A stretch of DNA of 64,000 nucleotides, from NCBI RefSeq assembly GCF_041260155.1, contig NC_091934.1, positions 45,168,842 to 45,232,841 on the forward strand, in the 5' to 3' direction. The stretch's first letter is position 1, and every line of letters starts with the position of its first letter. Shown here piece after piece: positions 1 through 13,800 of this stretch. The notes below the pieces were generated by a model. The model was not told the origin of the DNA. It did not search any database and worked only from the letters and a program-made list of their open reading frames with translations. This DNA is from Ptychodera flava (taxonomy: Eukaryota > Hemichordata > Enteropneusta > Ptychoderidae). Made by a program: the position numbers and the translations under genes.

Positions 1-797
1 GTGGGATAGTGACAGCACAATGTGGAGTAGTGATAGTACTGTGTGGAGTAGTGTGGAGTAGTGACAGCACAGTGTGGAGTGGTGATAGTACTGTGTGGAG
101 TAGTGACAGCACAGTGTGGAGTGGTGATAGTACTGTGTGGAGTAGTGTGGGATAGTGACAGCACAGTGTGGAGTAGTGACAGCACAGTGTGGAGTGATGT
201 GGAGTAGTGACAGCACAGTGTGGAGTAATGACATCATAGTGTGGAGTAATGACAGCACAGTGTGGAGTGATGTGGAGTAGTGACAGCACAGTGTGGAGTA
301 ATGACATCATAGTGTGGAGTAGTGACAGCACAGTGTGGAGTGATGTGGAGTAGTGACAGCACAGTGTGGAGTAATGACAGCACAATGTGGAATAATGACA
401 GCACAGTGTGGAGTGATGTGGAGTAGTGACAGCACAGAGTGGAGTAATGACATCATAGTGTGGAGTAATGACAGCACAGTGTGGAGTGATGTGGAGTAAT
501 GACAGCACAGTGTGGAGTAGTGACAGCACAGTGTGGAATAATGACAGCACAGTGTGGAGTGATGTGGAGTAGTGAAGCACAGAGTGGAGTAATGACATCA
601 TAGTGTGGAGTAATGACAGCACAGTGTGGAGTAGTGACAGCACAGTGTGGAATAATGACAGCACAGTGTGGAGTGATGTGGAGTAGTGACAGTACAGTCA
701 GGAGTAATGACAGCACAGTGTGGAGTAGTGACAGCACAGTGTGGAGTAATAATGGACAGTGTGGAGTAGTGATTGGACAGTATGGAGTAGTGACAGC
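1..797. repeat. 21-bp minisatellite (GTGGAGTAGTGACAGCACAGT-like)
   Basis: The window opens inside a tandem array of a roughly 21-bp unit built from GTGGAGTA, GTGACAGCAC and AGT, with variants (GTGATGTGGAGTA, ATGACATCATA) that form a higher-order pattern. It decays into degenerate copies up to about 1000. The left edge is cut by the window. The open frames read across it (for example the CHYSTL-type repeats on the - strand) are products of the repeat and not genes. By position it probably lies in an intron of the Atrophin gene. Confidence 0.93.
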
Positions 798-897
798 GTT
801 ATGTGTAGAAGTAATGGCAGTGTTTAAAAGTGATGGTGTAGTGCTGTATAGTGATGCCAAAGTAAAAGTGATGGTACAGAGTCACCAGGTAACCGCA

Positions 898-3550
898 GAG
901 TACAATATGTAGAATCGCGATCGGATTGGTACACCAGAGGATAAAAGGCATAGTGACAAGTGTTGATGGTACACAGTCCGGTTGGTACAGCAGAGTATAA
1001 CACATTGACCACGTTGCATTGAGAGAACAGTGGCTTAATCGTTTATAATTCCACTTTGGTGTTTAATCTCTTTTGTTAACCGCTAAGTGTTTTTACAAGC
1101 GCTTTCCTAAAATCAGACCTCAAAATCCTGTATTTACATAGCTGTGAAAGTCACTGAATTGTTAGAATTCTTTGAAGGTACAAAGTGGAATAAAAATCAT
1201 GCCGATGCATTCGTTATTTAGAAAAGTCTTGGCGTGGATGAGTAGAATATCTGAGATACTTTCAATTTGTAGACTTACTCAAGTCCAGGCCTGATAAAAG
1301 AAAACATACTGTTTGTGACTTGGAGAAGTCACTTATTCAACGCATTGTTTGGGTGGAGATACGACTGTAGAATAGCTGGCCAGGGAAGAATCCAGATACA
1401 ACCAAAATATTTCATTTTAAGCTTCTTATCACTGGCTTTCAAGGCCAATGGTTTCATTGTGCAATGCAGGGTTGGTTATGTACATTAAATTCTGAGAATG
1501 TGCCCCTCTCGCTATTAAGGTTGATGACAAAACCCTGTAGAAAGAATCCTTGTTTCTTTATAGAGTCGATTAAGTTTGATGTCAATTCTGCAAGCAGCGC
1601 TATCATTAACAGTATTCACCCATTCACATGCACTTGTTAGCACCATTATTTGCAGAGTTCCAATAATCTCCCTTTTATAGCTTTTTTGCTAGTTTTATGA
1701 GCAGTGTGTGTACTGAAACAATATGGCCGACCATTGACTGCAGCAAGGTTTGTGCTCAGCAGGCTTTATCAATTTCTACACATAGAGTTTTGCAACTGGC
1801 TCAGCTTTTTGGCTATCAACCATAGCAGGACAATGGCCAGATGTATCAGGTACAGTTGTTGAGGAGCTATGCCTTCTTGCCAGAGAGCATTTTGTGTTAG
1901 ACACATTTGAAATCTGTCAAGATTCAGGACTGACATACCGTACGTGGTAAGGTCTGGGACTATCTTACCCACGCCAGTTTGTATATTACTGAATTCAGCC
2001 CCATCAACAGATTTTAATTGGGTTTCCAACATTGAGAGAAACAGTCTGTCATTGTTAATGAGTGCGCATCAAGACTTATAGCAACCTAGATCATGTGAGA
2101 TATAGCTTGGTTAAAACTTCTATCCAGCTAAACGTGGAAATGTTAGATGCAGGTCATTACTCTACCTCTAAGCTAAACACGGTGTACTTGTCAACCGGAC
2201 AGGAATGCTGCTGCGGATCGTAAAGTATACATTAGGGATAAAATGGACATGTTTTAACTATTCAAAGGGCCACAGGCTGAATTTATTTGACTTATTGTTT
2301 GAAAATATTTTCTTACTTGCCAGACTGATTGATGATTCAGCCATTAAAGTCATGATTTTTTTCCCCACTCAACGTGAACTGTTGATTGATGTATTGTTGA
2401 GTAATGTTATAGACTGAGCACAGCCAGTGTAAATACACTTTTGCGATGTCAAACCATGATAGCCAATACAGTGATCATTTAGTCTAGTGTGCTTTTGAGG
2501 TCAAAGGTTATTGTAAGAGGGTATGCCAGTGTTCAATAGTGTGAGCTGTTGAAAGAAACAGTACAATGATAAAAAAGGTCTTGTTCTGAAAGTGGTTGTA
2601 TACTCTCAATATAGTGATTTGGCTTTGTCTACTGGAAATCCAATACTGATGTTATTGAGGGTAGAGTTACTGTGTGAATATTCTAGCATCACAAAGTCTT
2701 ATCGCGGCTAAATCAGTGGTCGCTTTGTCAACTCCTCTTGTACACCACTGATCAAATCAACACGAGATGACAGACTCAGTAAGCCCTGCCTGTTAAACCC
2801 TTTCATCACAATGGTTTGACCGAAACCTATTGCTATTGATGCTGATTGTAACTGTTTACTGGGAATCTTGGGGTGAGCCGTTAAGGACCACCTTTTGTTT
2901 TAGGGATGCTGATAGTATCCATATTAGACAGTGTCTAAAATACAGAGGTTCATGTCTGTGAAGTTGACAGTGTTAAAATTGAAGGATTTGTCATAGTTGG
3001 ACAGGTGTTGATGACCTTGATGTGAATGAAATAAAAATCATCATATTTTGTGAATGTTCATTTGGATTCTGATGACTGGACATAACAGGAGATAACATCG
3101 ACTCCTTATGAACTCTCACGGACAACTCACTACTGTATCATCACTTTTCGTTATGAAACACGCCTGGCTACATTATTGTTGCCATTTCATTCACATTTTA
3201 ATACAAAGTTACAGTTTGCAACAAGAGAATATTGGACTACTACATTTTTGAATAGGGGTAGAAGGATGATCCACAACTCGTAGATATTCATCAGTGTATA
3301 TGCTCCTATGTTGACTTGCTATTTGCTTGCTTTTAAGTAACTCCAACCATCCAACATAGACAACCTATAAGAGTTAATTTTCAGTGTATGCAAATGTGAA
3401 CTTACCTATGAACCCCAGTGTATGTCTGCTTTTATATTGCCTTATATTTGCTTGGTTTACGGTATATCTAACACTTAATGTATAGATATCCAGTGGGTGT
3501 TGATTTTCCACATATCCAAAACTGCCGTTACATATATCTGAATGTTTTAT
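898..3550. other. Non-coding stretch, probable intron of the Atrophin gene
   Basis: Nothing coding is recognisable here on either strand. The longest open frames are under 90 codons and resemble no family I know. Because the first Atrophin exon visible at 4736 is internal, starting with a splice acceptor in mid SANT domain, this stretch is inferred to be intronic. Confidence 0.6.
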
Positions 3551-3932
3551 TTAAGGTAGTACGTGCCTCGAATTCTAAAGTGAAAGACTCAAACTTTGCT
3601 CAAACTTTCCTGAATGAAATTTAAATCCATTCTCTTACCAAATCAACAATAAAAATCAGGGGTGTGGATGGGGGTGGGGGTGACACTATGCAAAGTTTGG
3701 AACTAGTGAAACAAATTACCCAACATTTTGCAATATTTTAAATTCGAAATGACCATTCCTGTGTTAACTCTATGGTAAAAAAATTAAATTTTAGATTTTC
3801 AAAAAACTAAGACATTTACAATTTTTCTTACACCAAGAGCTTTAAAATGAGCCCCAACAAGTTGTAGATCAGAAAAGATTGTTGAAATTTGAGAGTCCAA
3901 GTATCTGTCCCTGAGGCGTGTTCTACCTTAAC
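3551..3932 (+). mobile_element. MITE-like element, family M1 (TTAAGGTAG ends), copy 1
   Basis: A roughly 380-bp block begins TTAAGGTAGTACGTGCCTC and ends GAGGCGTGTTCTACCTTAA, which are imperfect inverted ends. Its interior (CAACATTTTGCAATATTT, GTTAACTCTATGG, GTATCTGTCCC) recurs at 13111-13460 in the same orientation and at 6116-6463 inverted. It has no coding capacity, so it is a non-autonomous element. TTAA at both edges would fit a TTAA-targeting superfamily such as piggyBac or Kolobok, but this is not proven. Confidence 0.75.
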
Positions 3933-4735
3933 CTTAGACTACTCTCTCAGGACTTTCAAGGGCTGAGCCACTTCAGTAATATCCAAATCAAAGTTATATA
4001 AGAGTAAGTGTGTCTCATTCAAAGTCTTACATCTTTTTATATTTTCATTTCATCAAAGCTGACCAGAGTCCACGCACACAAAATGTCTGTTCTTGCTATT
4101 GTGTTCACAAAAATCAATTGCCTAATTTCCCATAACAAAAGGCCTTCTATATGTATACTGTATTAATTTAATAAAAAAACAAGCAATATGATTTAGTGGA
4201 TGTTATCGGCAGTGTCTAAATGATCATTATCTGTGTGTGTTTGTTTTTTGCTTAAGTGCTGCATATTAAGTGTTCTACAGTAATATACTAGAGTACTATA
4301 GATATTTTTATATATTCATTGCATATTTAATCATGAATTTACCCTTGGTATATATTACATATATATTAAATATTCCTCCTGACCCTTTTTGTTCTGCTGA
4401 AACTACAAGGTCATCAATAATATCCGTAAATACCGACTTATGCACAGCGTAATTCCATGCAGAGTAGAAAGTGATGCCACAATTCTCTTTTTGTATGTCA
4501 AAGTTGTCCTAGAGATAGCAAGGTCAAGGAAAGTTGAAAGGTGTCATAAAATTAACTTTTGATAAGTAACTTTGTCTTGAGAGAAGAGGATCATCTCCAA
4601 AATGAAAGATATACATTTCATAGTTAACAGTTTTCAAAATCAATGAACTCGGAAAGCTGTGCAAGATTCAGTCTTTTCACCACTGTACATGTGCCATTAA
4701 CTATAAACGTTTTTCTTTCTTTCTTTCTTTGATAG

Positions 4736-4879
4736 GGTGATCTGGTAGAGTACTATTACTATTGGAAGAAACGCCAGAGGCATCCAATCAGAGACCTCAC
4801 CGTAGGCATCGTCGGCAAAACGTTCTACGAAGAATACGAGGAGGTGCCCGAACAAGTCGACCTGCGAGTTCTGAATTCT
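4736..4879 (+). CDS. RERE: Atrophin exon: end of SANT domain and basic linker
   Basis: The acceptor is TTTCTTTGATAG and the donor GTGAGT. The exon opens [12 protein letters not shown], aligning with GELITFYYYWKK at the end of the RERE SANT domain, and continues in the next frame as [16 protein letters not shown] and then RPASSEF. The switch lies at about 4770, where AAGAAACGCC is found and AAGAAAACGCC would be expected. The length is 144 bases. The next exon supplies two bases of a split codon, so 145 bases are needed, which independently supports one missing base. Confidence 0.92.
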
Positions 4880-7800
4880 GTGAGTAGATAATTGTTGACC
4901 TTTGATCTGTGACCTCAAAGGACCCGCATTCTAGTACTGCTGGGTCAGTTGAGGTTTGTGGACGAAAAGTTTGCTTTATTTGGAAGTTATTGACCTTTGC
5001 ACTATGACCTCCATGACTTGAATTCTTATGCTTGTTGGATCAAGTTATTTTTTTGTTGATGAAAAGTTTGTCATTGTTAACAGTGAAGTAGTAGGGGAAA
5101 AATTCTTAGTATTATCAGCATGCTTATGAAGTCTTCTTATCTCTATGGCAATTCATTGTGGGGATTATAGTGACTTGTACAAGGCCTAATCCGTCCCACC
5201 TAACCAAATGACATTTGGGGAACTGATGCTCCGGGTAAGTTATTAGCTCTGTATGAGGACTCTGGGTTCTGTCTCTATGGGGTAATTAACATTGCTGCTA
5301 TCTGGTAGCTCAATCATCAGGGCCAAAAAAGTCACAATATCAATGTATTTCATATTTGATAACCAATTTTTACATTTTCAAGCTGTTAACCAGTGTATCG
5401 TATATCAAACAACTGTGTTGTTATTGCTCAAGCTAATACTACAGGGAGGGATCCATTTACCTGGAACTTTGCATATAGAATGCTTTAATCTCCTTCAAGT
5501 GTCCAGGGATTGAAGAATGCCTTCAGGTTGACTTAAACAGCTTTGCCAAAACATAAAATTTTAAAATTTTGGGTTTCAGAAAGAGAAGGGGAATACAAAA
5601 GAACAGATATCTCAACAAGATTGATATGCTATTATGAATCAATCTTCTTCATTTAACATCCTATGACTTTAAGATTTTTTCTTGAAAATTTCAGTCTTTC
5701 ATTTTTGGTTTCTTTTCTCTTTGTTTTTACGTTTGGAATATAGACATACATGTATCATATTAACTTAGCTGGTGTAACATTTATTTGTGATTTTCTTCAT
5801 GATTTACTGTTAACCTTTCCACCATTGTTATTTAGCTCAATCATGTTGTTTTAGTGTAAAGTTCATTTGTACACTTTTAACCCTTTGTGTACTGTAATTT
5901 TTCCCACCAAAATTTTAGTGCAACATTTTACCAATTTTCAAGAATTTTTCTATAATTCCTTTGATAATTTTGGACCAAACGGACAACACTTTTAACAGCC
6001 TACATTTTTTGATCAAAATTTTTGGGAAAATCTGAAAAAATGTTCAAACTCCACAAAAATTATCTACTGTATATTTTATAAAGGCGATAAAAATCAACTT
6101 TCCTGCTCAAGTAGTTTAAGTAGAATACAGCTTGGTGACAGATATTGACAAAACTCTTTTGATCTAGCACTTGTTAGGGCTCATTGTAAATGTTTTTAGA
6201 GTAAATGAAGTGGTCACTGTCTCAGTTTTGTGAAAGAAGAAAATTTAATTTTTTTCCATCGAGTTAACACAAAGTTGGCAGCCATTTTGAATTTCAAATG
6301 TTGGTATTAAAATTTAAGGTAATTTGTTTCTCTGGTTCCAAAAATTGCCCATCAACCCTGATAATTACTCTTGATATTGAGAGAGAATGATGAAAAGTTT
6401 CCTCTGGGAAAATTTGTACAAATGTTTGAGTCCTTCACTTTTGAAGTGCATACAACCTTGAAGAGGGTGGAAGGTATTACAGAGTACCACAGGCAACAGA
6501 AAATCACACAACATGATCCTCAGTTTTGACATATGTCCTCTCCCCTTGCTTCATATATCAAAGCCAATGTATTTGTAGCATATTTTGTTCTCCTTTCACA
6601 GAGGTTCTGTTCACTGGAAAGCCATAGAAATGATTAATTTCGTGGAGTTTTGCATGCGAATCACTTTTCTGGATTCACTGTCGACAAATTAGAAAAAAAT
6701 TTCCCTTTAGTTTTCATGTCACAGAAACAGGTCATTTTAATATGGATTTTTATGATTTATTTATTTTATGTCTGGTGTCTGCGTATTAGGTGAATCTGTT
6801 GCAACAGTTATGTGTTCCATGTTTTTATCCAAATGACACATGCCAGATAAGCAAGGATACGTGTTACAGTATGATAGGTACAAGTAGCTAGGGAAAAGTT
6901 GTCACCAATCTCTGTCCTGCCCACAACAGCATGTTAGTAAATGCATCACTTGATGTATGGAGCAACACCATGATTTATTGATATGCTGCATCTACCTAAT
7001 AGACATCATCTAAGACTTTATGAATTCAGATGTGTATATCATCCAAACTGATTTACAAACCAGTGTGATGGATGGAAGCCTCTCCATTACCAAGTGATGC
7101 TCTGTTTGTGTATTGGAGTCGACGTTAACTCATTGATTTATTTTTCTTTCGACTCTTCACAGTGGATTTGAGTTCAGCCAGTGAGGAGGAAATTGATAGC
7201 GAGGATAGTGAAAAAGATCTCAGTGGTTATGCCTGCAGACACTGCTTCACAACAAGTAAGCTGCTTAGTGTCTCATTGTTGCTTTTATCACAAGGCTAAG
7301 GTACCTCATGTAAATTATCCTGCCTTTTCTTTGTTCTCAATGAATGATGCTTGGCGAACCCTATAAAGCCCCCTTAGGTTACTATTAAAATGATGTACCC
7401 ATTTCTGAGAATTTTCAATAGTGGCTTGCCATATGTGTACTGGAAGTAATCCTGACTGTGCTATGGTAGACAAAGTTATGATTCAATAAAACTATATTTA
7501 TGATTAAAAGACACATGTGATTATTTGTGTAGAGGTTGACTATTTTATGTTCAAAGATATACTTCACATACAGTCATTGTTTACTATACTCTTTCAACAG
7601 AATTTATGAAATATGTCAATATTTTTTATACAGTTTGCTGTCTGATGCCATCAGGGTATTTCTTTGTTTTGATGATTGACATTCTCAGAGAATTTCAGTA
7701 TTCCTTTTGATTTGATGATTGACATTCTCAGAGAATTTCAATAGCATGACCAGAAGTAGTAGAGAGATAGTGTGATTTCCAACATCACACTTTTCAAACA

Positions 7801-10800
7801 AGTATATTATTCACCACTGAAAATGCTGAAAGTACCTGTACTTACCGTTCCATGAGCAGTAGTTGTCTTTTGACATGCCGTGTGCTAAATATTTAGCAGA
7901 GATGGTGGTGGCATTGATGCCAAAAATTTTCTTTTCACATGCATTTCAAGTAGGTTTGACATACAGAAATTTGTATTTTTTTTTCCGTAAATTTATTTTA
8001 AAAATTAGATCCCCGTATTTTGAAGAGTAGAGTAGCAATGCAAGTGGCTTATAGTATCTCATCACACCGAGGAAACTGTGCTTTGTTTAGTGAAATGACA
8101 AAATTTTTACAATTTTTGCATCAACAGCTTCAAAAGATTGGCATCACGGTGGAAAAGACAAAGTTTTGCTGTGTACAGAGTGCAGAGTGTATTTCAAGAA
8201 GTATGGAGAGTCAAGGCCCATAGAGAATCCCAGAAGTCCTCCACCATTCATGTTTAAACCAGTCAAAGAAAATGAGTCAGACGATCTCAAACATAAAATG
8301 AGAACAAGAAGAAATAGAGATTCAGTGAGTGTTCTGTGTCATGTGGTTGTATCAAAGGCTGCCATTGCCTGTTGCAATAGTCTGTTGCCATTTGTGTAAA
8401 TTGTCATGTGATGTATAAGAGAGGATATCATTGGTTATTACAAGTGCATGTCAACCGGTGCATACTGTCATGTGATATGCATAAGAAGATGCTATTGGTC
8501 ATTACAAGGCTATGCAAATTCCTCCTGTATTTGTATTTGTGTGCATTGTGAGAGTGAACATTAATTTGATACATCACAGTTATTTGCCAAATTAGATTTT
8601 ATCCTGTGGTTAAAGGGAAGGGGTCATATTGCTGAGCATATTGAATCCATACAACTGGTCTCTTGCTATGCATATTACATATCCCAACATCCCCCATGGA
8701 TATCTAAAATTTCAAAACGGTAGATGTATCAAAACTGGTGACCACGGCCGAAACAGCTTCATATAGACAAAGGGACGCAAACAAAGTTTATTTGGCAAAG
8801 TCTTGCAGTGATTGGAAAGCTACAAAACTTGTGAACTATGATTTACTTCACATTTGTTTGACATTCATCGCCACTTTCTGGAAGAAGAAATGTTTATCAA
8901 CAAGAAAGACACACAATGCTTTAAACACCATTATTTTTGGGTTTTTGCAAATGAACTTTTAATGGATCATTACTAATGGCAAATATTCACAAACCTAAGT
9001 GTGCTTAATCTTTTCATGTATGCCATGGTTGTAATATTTGTGATTACTCATGCTTAACTTTAATTCAAAGTAAAGTTTTTCAGTGTCACTCAATTATCAA
9101 TGGATAAGTGAAAATTGTCCCTCCTCTAGGAATGAAATTCTTGTTTATTAGTGACTGATCAAATTTGCATGTATGGCATACCAATAGTAAGTCTTTAATC
9201 TTATAAGAGGATCAGGTCAAAAATAATATTCAACTATGTAAGTTATTATGATGATACATCTCTCTGCAGGTGAACTCAACTCTTCGCAGTGGGCGTAGTA
9301 AATACAGTAGTGAGCCTTCAAGTCCGGTGAATTCAAGACGTTTATCACGAAGTAGCAATCGAAACTCTCCCAGCACATTCAGTACTTCCAGTGACAGCAG
9401 TACAAAATCAGCGGCAGAGGTAGAAAGAAAGTAAGTTGAGAAACGTTTGGAAGTTGTAGCTGTGATAGATATAGTTACAGTTCCCTGCCCTGACTAATAT
9501 GTATGTTTGGTGTTTGGTATGTGAGATATATATCAATCACTGACCATTTGAACTTTGAACTTGATCCCGTGCTGTCCACAAATACTTGACCTTGTGGTGT
9601 CCACAAATTTGTTGCAAAGCTGTGCCTATATCATTTCTGTGAAAGTCAAACAATCTCTCTATAACAAAGGCTGGTTGAATAAATGCAAGTAGTGGGTCAA
9701 ACAATTGCAGTCACTTCTTTGACATATATGAAGCTGGCATGAACAATTGCAGTACCATAAAAGATGCTGCCCCCTGGCACCTGCTTTATTATCATCCACA
9801 GCCCTATGAAGAAATTAAAGTTTTGATTTTCACAAAAGCAAGTCAGTGAAAACATCATGTACTCCTCAAATAGCTTTAGAATGAGCCACACAAACAGTAG
9901 ACAAGAATTGTACAATTTCTGTTCGCAAGGTATGTATTACTGTAATATCTCAATTTCCTGTCTTTCTGTTTTTGCCAAGAAGAAGCCAGACACCGATGAC
10001 CTGATGAAAGACTCCAAGAGAAGACTCCGAGACAGAGAGGACATAGATTACAAGGATGACATTGATTCAGACTCTGGTTCTGGATCGGTCATCAAGAAAC
10101 TGAAACCTCAGGTATGGACATTGCAGCCACTGCCGTGTTGTGATACTTCATCAATTCTGGTGATGTGTTTTCTGTATATTATCTCAAGATACATTTTTGT
10201 CCTGAACATGTACTGAACTGCTCAGCAATGAAGTTTAATGACAGCCAGCCCTGTAAATGGTATCTTTGAAGCCATTTGTTGTGTTGTAGAATTCAAAACA
10301 TGATTTCAGTAAGGCCTTATCTGTGTCAGCTTTTTACAGCAAGTTTCAAAATTAGCCAAACTGAATATTTTACTTTCATATCTTCTTGAGAATATTGTAA
10401 CAGTTTCATCGTTTCCTCTTAATTTATAAATCTCACATCCAAAAGGATAGATAGTTAAATCCTGAAATGACATCAATGAAGTTATTAAATGCGTAGTATA
10501 CCTGAGGAACACTTGGCACAATATTAGGTTATCTTAGGGGGCCTTTCCACAGTTAAACAATGGAATAGCCAACCATCCTTCAGTCTTGTCCAGTGTTTTC
10601 TTAGGGGGCCTTTCTATAGTTAAACAATGGAATAGCCAACCATCCTTCAGTCTGTCCAGTGTTTCTTAGGGGGCCTTTCTATAGTTAAACAATGGAATAG
10701 CCAACCATCCTTCAGTCTTGTCCAGTGTTTTCTTAGGGGGCCTTTCTATAGTTAAACAATGGAATAGCCAACCATCCTTCAGTCTTGTCCAGTGTTTTCT

Positions 10801-13800
10801 TAGGGGGCCTTTCTATAGTTAAACAATGGAATAGCCAACCATCCTTCAGTCTTGTCCAGTGTTTTCTTAGGGGGCCTTTCTATAGTTAAACAATGGAATA
10901 GCCAACCATCTTCAGTCTTGTCCAGTGTTTTCTTAGGGGCCTTTCTATAGTTAAACAATGGAATAGCCAACCATCCTTCAGTCTTGTCCAGTGTTTTCTT
11001 AGGGGGCCTTTCCATAGTTAAACAATGGAATGAATGCCCTAAGATCATGCTTATTTGTGAAAATTGTCCAGTCTGGGTCCAGCATCCTTCAGTTTTGTCC
11101 TGTGTTTTGATTTAATTCCTTGATTGCATTGCAGCATGACTCTGAGGAGAGATCAGAGACGCCATCGGACCACGGTGCCAGTACTGACAGTAGTAGTAGC
11201 AGTACTATCAATGAAGAGTCAACCAGTAATACCGCACAAGATAACGATAACGATGCGTTGACCAGCGCCTCGTCTGTCAGTTCTCCAAGTCCTCCTAGTC
11301 CTACAAATGACAATGACAATGAGAATGACAATGATAACGAAAACGATAATGACAATGATAATGATAATGACAATGACACTGAGCAGGAAGCTGAAGAGCC
11401 AGAGAGGTTTGACCAGTTGCCACAACAAAGGCCAATAGAGGAACTATCCAGAGATGTTATGGCAACTGCTCCATACATGTAACAAATGACAGAATGGCTC
11501 ATACAATGTTACCAATATCAGAACCAATCACACCATCCGTTCCACCACAGTCATAGCAGCTCCAACCCCAGTCATTGCAACGGACCAACTTCAATGAGTC
11601 TACCCCCTATGCCACCACTTCACTCTAATTACGTACCCCCTAGCTTCCCGGAAAATGTGAAATCCACGGTCAGAAGTCCACCGCCCCAGGACATTGGACA
11701 TGAAAGTGACAACAAAGAAGAGAAAGAAATGAAAGTGGAGGAGAAAGAGGATGATAATGATGAAGAAGAAGAAGAAGAAGATGATGATATTGTTATCAAT
11801 AGAGGACCATCTCCAGATCCTGTAATAGTAGACCAACCTGTGCATGCAAGCCAAACTGCCGAGTAAGTTCATCAGCATATTTTTTGGCAACTACAGTTCC
11901 TTGGAGTGATGTTTTGTCTGAGGCATGCAAAGTCTTCACGAATGTCAATTGTATTAATTTAACCTCAGTGTGTTGGATATGTAGAAAACAGTTCAGTCTT
12001 TGTAGGTCTTGTAGCAGGGGTGTAACATTCAAGTGCACATGAATTGTTCATGAATTATTCATGAATTGTTCATGTTGTACATATGTAACATGAGATGAAA
12101 TACAAGTACGTTTCATCTTTCTGAAGGTTTCATTTTTTCCAGTCATAATGACCTCAGTAAAGAGAGTGATCAATCAGGTTTATTTGTTGCTATGTTATGC
12201 TTGAAACAAAGACAAAATTTGTTCCATAATAAGAAGCGAAATTCTTCCAAAACAATTTAATGACTCAAAAGTGATTGGGATGGTGAAATTTGAATTCAGT
12301 TGTTTGAAGAAAAACTACAAGATGTAAACGCTAACCAAGACAATGTAGAGTCTGTGGCATCAGTAAAAACGTCAGGGACATTTTATAGAATTGTTATCAT
12401 TATCATTCTTGCAAATTATCATAAATTATCACAAATTATCAGGAATATTATCACAAATATCATGAATTATCATTCATCACGAATTATGAATTATCACAAA
12501 TTATTAGGAATTATCATTCATCATGAATTATCACAAATTATCAGGAATTATCATTCATCATGAATTATCACAAATTATCTTCTTATTCTCTCTTCAGATT
12601 CATCCGTCACTGGAACAGAGGTTACAACTCCTGTGCAAGAACAGATCTATTGTTCAAACCATTCCCTGACTCCAAACTAAGCAGAAGAGAGCTCAGGCAT
12701 TGGAAAGAGAGAGGATTGAAAAGGAGAGACAGCGGGAAAAAGAAGTGGAAGCTGAAAGAGAACGAGAAAGGGAAAGAGAGAGGGAACGGGAACGGGAACG
12801 AGAGAGGGAGAGAGAGAGGGAGAGAGAACGAGAAAAAGAGAGAGAAAGAGAAAGAGAAAGAGAAAAGGAAAAGGAAAGACAGAGAGAGAAGGAACTGATG
12901 GAAGCCAAGGATGAGAAAGTTGCAGTAAGTATTCAGTACAGTTTCCATATCTCTTGTACTCTTTTTCCATAAAATGTCTTGCAGTGTTTTTGCCATGAGC
13001 TGGGAACATAGGTGCATGATCTATAGTTATATTTTTGATTTCAGGTTTGTGTCTGCGCTAAGGTGTTCTACACTGAGAAAGTTCTTTGACTTGATTTGTC
13101 TCTGACTTTTTTAAGGTTGTACTCGCCTGGAATTGAAAGTCTTAAACTGTTGCTCACTCTCTCCGTAAAGAAGTTTTGAACCATTCCCTTACAAAGTCAT
13201 ATATAAAACTGCGGGTCACAATTCAAAATTTGGTACTGGAGAAAGAAATAACCCAACATTTACTGATATTTGAAATATAAAATGGCTGCCGTCCCCGCAT
13301 TAACTCTATGGGGAAAAATAAGATTTTCGATTTTCACAAAAGTAAGCCAGCTAAAACTTTATTTTTGCTTTTCACTTCAAATGAGGCTCCACAAATGGTA
13401 GACCCAATTGTGTTGTAAAACTTAGAGAGTTTGAATATCTGTCCCCAAGGCTCATACTAAAGTAATGTGTCAAGAAGTACAGTCTTTATCTATCTCTCTT
13501 CAGAAAAAGCCGGACACGCCGCCTGAAAATAACAGTGCTGATGCACAGATCACCGGACCATATGGCATCCAACAAAACACCCAGTATGTATCACCAGGTG
13601 GACCACACATGCCACCTCCAGGCTATGACACACCAGCTCTCAGAACTCTCAGTGAATATGCACGACCTCATACCAACAGAACACCAGGACCAAGTACACT
13701 GTCTTGTCTTACAGGGCCAGACCCTATGATGAGATACGGCCTTGTACAGGCTCAAGGTGTTAGCCTCTATCCGGCAAGTGCCAGAGAAGAGACATTGAAA

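Noticed and set aside
453-912. 135- and 99-codon frames in the first kilobase
   Set aside because: They are translations of the 21-bp minisatellite.
4270-4452. Hydrophobic 60-codon frame in an Atrophin intron
   Set aside because: It is a short, AT-driven Ile/Tyr-rich translation with no conserved context.
11089-13017. - strand Ser/Leu- and Ile/Val-rich frames opposite Atrophin exons
   Set aside because: They are shadows of the Asp-Asn and Arg-Glu codon repeats of the + strand gene.
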